This document shows positions 3,629-6,029 of a stretch of DNA of 6,029 nt, in pieces. This DNA comes from Anaerolineaceae bacterium (GTDB taxonomy: Bacteria > Chloroflexota > Anaerolineae > Anaerolineales > Anaerolineaceae). The translations under genes were made by a program, and so were the position numbers. The number at the start of each line of letters is the position of its first letter. Position 1 is the stretch's first letter. The notes beneath the pieces were generated by a model. It saw nothing but the letters and a program-made list of their open reading frames with translations, did no database searches and was not told the DNA's origin. Location: contig JAQTMA010000244.1 in the NCBI GenBank assembly GCA_028714615.1, positions 1-6,029 on the forward strand, read 5' to 3'.

Positions 3629-6029
3629 TTTGGCCCGTCCAGAATTTTTCCAGTATCATCGACAACCGTATGGGTACCATCGGAATGTTCCAAATCCCAA
3701 TGAGGTCCTCCATAATGTCCAGAATGATCTCTTTTCCAGACATTTCCATTGTTATCTTTGAATCCTCCATCATGGGTTCTTACATAAGGAGGGCTGCCCT
3801 TTTGTTTAGGGGGATTATATGGAAGATCACCAGATTTGGGCAATTTATCGGCTTGGCTGATTGCAGCTAACCCCGTAAAAGCGGTTGCTAAATCAGTTTG
3901 GAATTGGTCCGTGAGATCGATTACTGCATGAGCAAAAGCTTCTGGCCTACCCGGTTGGACTGCTTCTAAGGTTGCAAAAGTGGCAACGGCTCCTATGGTA
4001 AGCTCAACGACACCAATACCTTCCACGATACACAGATCCCAGATGCAGTGACCGGACGGGTCATTGAATCTTATCGGGTTGTTGAAAGTATAGGCGTACC
4101 GGTCGAAAGCCAACGGATTTGTCGGAACAGAAGGAAACTTGGCTTGGGGATTCTCCAGTCGGTACCGGTTTTCCTGGTTGAGTTGCTCCAGGAACTGGAT
4201 TTCATGGTAATCGACCACCAATGGAGAGTAATTCGATCCAGCGACGTAACCGATAGCATTCGGGTTGTTGCCTTCGCCGACGCTGGGTATAATGGAATCG
4301 GGTTGAATGAAGCGACCCAGTTCCGGGTCATACTGCCTTGAGCCATAATCGAGCAAGTTAATGTAACCGTCCTCACGCTGCCCGGTGTAGGTTTTATCGG
4401 TGGGCAGGCTGCCGTCCGCCAAGTGCACCTGGCCAAAGGCGGTGTAGCGGCTCTGAGCCACCACCTGCCCGCTGGGGCTGGTCCCCAGGCTGGTGGTGGC
4501 GATCTGGTCGGCCGAGAGGTAGCTCAGCCGGCTCTGGCTGGGGCTTTGGGCACTCTCCACCCGCACCGCGACGGTCTGGGTGCCAAAGGCATAGACCTTG
4601 GTGACCTGGGCCATCGTGCTGAAGGGACCGCTGCAGCTCCACGCACCCCCCACCGGCTGCACGCACACCTGGTTGGTATCAGTCCCCGCGTTCCCCAACA
4701 GCTCCACCTGGGTGGAGGAGGTGTCGGTCAAGACCGTCTGCCATGCTCCGCCCGGCAGCAGGGATTTGACCGTGTAGCGGGTTGCCGGGGAGGGGCTATC
4801 CTCCGCCCAACGGACCGTATAGATCAGTCCCGGAGAAGGAGGGATGAATAGGTGGACCGTCTCGGTGGTACGGTAACTGTAGGTGAAGCGCTTGACCCAA
4901 GGAGACAGGTTCCCCACCCCATCTTGTGGCTGCACCCACAGGTAGTAGCGCCCCGGGCTGGTGAGCAGGGCCGGGGTAAAGCTGGGGGAGGCGGTAGTGA
5001 AGTTGGCCGCCGTGGGGTAGGCAGGGTCGGTGCCCCAGTACAGGTTGTATTGGATGGATGCCGGGCAGGCGGAGGTGTTGGGCGCATCTGTGGCAGCCGT
5101 CCACTGGAAGCTGGGATCCCCGAATTCGGTGTAGGTCCCGCTGCCCACCTGATGGTTGAGCTCGCTGGCATTGCCGGTGGGATTGGTGGGCGCGCTGCGG
5201 TCCAGGTTGGTGATGGCGAAGCTGCCGCTAGTGGTATGGCCCACCTGGTCTTGGGTCCACCAGGCGAAGCTGGTGTTTTGGGTGGGACTTGTAATCGTCA
5301 GGTCGCCACCGCCCGAAACGCTCACCGCGCTGCCCGTGGGGTCATAGCTGAAATTCCCCCCCGACTGCGCGATCCCGCTGGGACTGTCCGTCGGGTGCAG
5401 GCTCAGGCTGATATTCCCGTTGGTACAGGCTGTCGGCGTTTCGGTGACCGTTCCGGAAGGCAGCGTGCTGTCGACGTGGATCGTGCCCATCCATCCCGAG
5501 CTGACCAGCCCCGAGCCGTTGGTGCATTTGACAATTACCTCGGCAGAGGCGGTCAGGGAGAGGGAGGCGGTCCAGGTCTGGTTGTCCGTCGAGACCAGTT
5601 GAGTGGTCAGCCCACTTTCGGCATCCGCACAGGCCTGGGACACGGTGAGGGGTTGGTACCACTGTGCATTGTTCCAACTGCCCACTGAGGAGGTAGTTCC
5701 CAGAATGGGTGCCGTGCCATCCCAATAATACGAGATCAGCGTGGTCCAGGCGCTGCTCTGCCCATCCCGGCTGTGCGTTTGCGCGCGAAAATACCAGGGA
5801 CCTCGGATCGAATGGGAGGAGGCATACCAGCTCGCATACGTGTTGGCAGGCGAGGCGCTCACAAAGACACCGCTGGTGCCGCTGGGATTGGTGCCCCAAT
5901 AGACGTAGTACCCATCAATCCCGCTGACGTTGTTGGTCCCATGCCAGTAGAAAGTCAGTCCTTGCCCCGAGAAGTAACCCCCATTCGGCACCCCGCTGCT
6001 ATTGCTGTCATAAATGGGGGCCGCCGGGA
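3625..6029 (-). CDS. RHS-family polymorphic toxin, C-terminal 800 residues (5' end beyond window)
   Basis: The frame is open to the right edge, so the true start is outside; residues are numbered from the edge. Residues 1 to about 475 form a chain of Ig/Fn3-like beta-sandwich modules, recognisable by paired motifs such as YYVYWGTNPSG and YNLYWGTDPA, and by linkers like DGTAP, DSTLP and DRSAP. Residues 477-660 are the RHS-associated core: a degenerate DHLGST-type element (ADQIATTSLG, 506-515), SRYTAFGQV, YTGQR (547-551), LLDYGSRQYDPELGRF (558-573), DRYAY, and the boundary motif DPSGH (656-660). Residues 660-800 are the variable tip. RHS proteins are large secreted or surface proteins whose core encloses a toxic C-terminus that is released into competitors. 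Unlike typical members, the visible part shows no tandem YD repeats. The linker within the core (about 577-640) is unusually long. The stop overlaps the immunity gene. Confidence 0.88.
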   Translation of the reverse strand, partial: PAAPIYDSNSSGVPNGGYFSGQGLTFYWHGTNNVSGIDGYYVYWGTNPSGTSGVFVSASPANTYASWYASSHSIRGPWYFRAQTHSRDGQSSAWTTLISYYWDGTAPILGTTSSVGSWNNAQWYQPLTVSQACADAESGLTTQLVSTDNQTWTASLSLTASAEVIVKCTNGSGLVSSGWMGTIHVDSTLPSGTVTETPTACTNGNISLSLHPTDSPSGIAQSGGNFSYDPTGSAVSVSGGGDLTITSPTQNTSFAWWTQDQVGHTTSGSFAITNLDRSAPTNPTGNASELNHQVGSGTYTEFGDPSFQWTAATDAPNTSACPASIQYNLYWGTDPAYPTAANFTTASPSFTPALLTSPGRYYLWVQPQDGVGNLSPWVKRFTYSYRTTETVHLFIPPSPGLIYTVRWAEDSPSPATRYTVKSLLPGGAWQTVLTDTSSTQVELLGNAGTDTNQVCVQPVGGAWSCSGPFSTMAQVTKVYAFGTQTVAVRVESAQSPSQSRLSYLSADQIATTSLGTSPSGQVVAQSRYTAFGQVHLADGSLPTDKTYTGQREDGYINLLDYGSRQYDPELGRFIQPDSIIPSVGEGNNPNAIGYVAGSNYSPLVVDYHEIQFLEQLNQENRYRLENPQAKFPSVPTNPLAFDRYAYTFNNPIRFNDPSGHCIWDLCIVEGIGVVELTIGAVATFATLEAVQPGRPEAFAHAVIDLTDQFQTDLATAFTGLAAISQADKLPKSGDLPYNPPKQKGSPPYVRTHDGGFKDNNGNVWKRDHSGHYGGPHWDLEHSDGTHTVVDDTGKILDGPK
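3628..4050 (-). other. Variable C-terminal toxin tip of the RHS protein (domain)
   Basis: This is the part of the RHS protein after DPSG (residues 660-800). It starts with a hydrophobic, possibly membrane-interacting helix (about 667-687, IVEGIGVVELTIGAVATFAT). An alpha-helical linker follows to about 728, then PYNPPKQKG (736-744). The last 50 residues form a compact His/Asp/Trp-rich module: GFKDNNGNVW (755-764), HYGGPHWDLEHSDGTH (771-786) and a final VDDTGK turn. Conserved-looking W764, H776, W777, D778, E780, D783 and H786 resemble the GN.W...WD...DG.H..V...G layout of small polymorphic-toxin domains that I recall as type 17/37. It is also loosely like the Asp/Glu/His ribonuclease tip of colicin E3. 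An RNase activity is a reasonable guess, not shown. Composition becomes more AT-rich than in the core. Confidence 0.55.
4051..4410 (-). other. RHS-associated core domain
   Basis: This segment of the RHS gene encodes the conserved core, from just before YTGQR (T548 codon at 4386-4384) to DPSG (4062-4051). It corresponds to the family's autoproteolytic and boundary region, where DPxG marks the junction between the constant shell and the exchangeable toxin. The same motifs occur in the remnant at 212-394. The remnant lacks the roughly 45-residue linker present here between PDSIIP and PTNPLAFDRYAY, which contains VDYHEIQFLEQLNQENR. Confidence 0.8.

Noticed and set aside
4423..5688. Long plus-strand open frames opposite the RHS gene
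   Set aside because: They are antisense shadows caused by GC-rich codon bias, Gly/Arg/Ala-rich with no recognisable motif.
5989..5991. GTG as the start of the RHS protein
   Set aside because: The frame stays open to the window edge with similar composition and there is no ribosome site; the codon is an internal valine.
1..6029. tRNA, rRNA or CRISPR array
   Set aside because: No cloverleaf, rRNA-like stretch or regularly spaced repeat was seen on either strand.

Overview
The window comes from a bacterial chromosome with GC-rich core genes interrupted by AT-rich stretches. It has three parts: a polymorphic-toxin (RHS) locus, a two-recombinase mobile module, and the tail of an unrelated gene. 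Features of the RHS protein (Ig/Fn3-like repeats, a long linker inside the core between the LGRF motif and the DPSG motif) recall Chloroflexota/Anaerolineae proteins. That taxonomic guess is from memory and is weak; no marker gene is present.

Left edge (1-155, plus strand): the last 50 codons of a gene of unknown function. It converges on a short minus-strand fragment (212-394) that encodes only the conserved end of an RHS core (DYQARFYDP, LGRF, DPTGL) and stops five codons after the DPTG motif, at ...GLKIS. This fragment has no start and no toxin domain. It is cut off at about position 394/395, where a different sequence begins.

Middle (about 395-2880, plus strand): two complete tyrosine recombinases of 296 and 496 residues in one ATGA-overlapped operon. 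Both keep every catalytic residue. A strong hairpin (435-494) just before the first gene buries its ribosome binding site. A plausible but AT-rich terminator lies at 3031-3061. The pair looks like a compact two-recombinase mobile element inserted at the broken RHS tail.

Right (3071-6029, minus strand): a large RHS-type protein runs off the window edge (800 residues visible). It has Ig/Fn3-like modules, then the RHS core ending in DPSGH, then a 141-residue variable C-terminal tip that looks like a small toxin nuclease. It overlaps by 4 bases (ATGA) a 185-residue HEAT-repeat protein that is the likely immunity partner. Base composition falls sharply from the RHS core (40 of 60 GC in 4501-4560) to the immunity gene (19 of 60 in 3121-3180), as is usual for exchanged toxin/immunity cassettes.

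Working picture: transcription from the right makes toxin and then immunity. Downstream lies a silent RHS tail, and an active-looking recombinase pair sits between the two. Whether the recombinases only landed there or take part in swapping RHS tips is the main open question.
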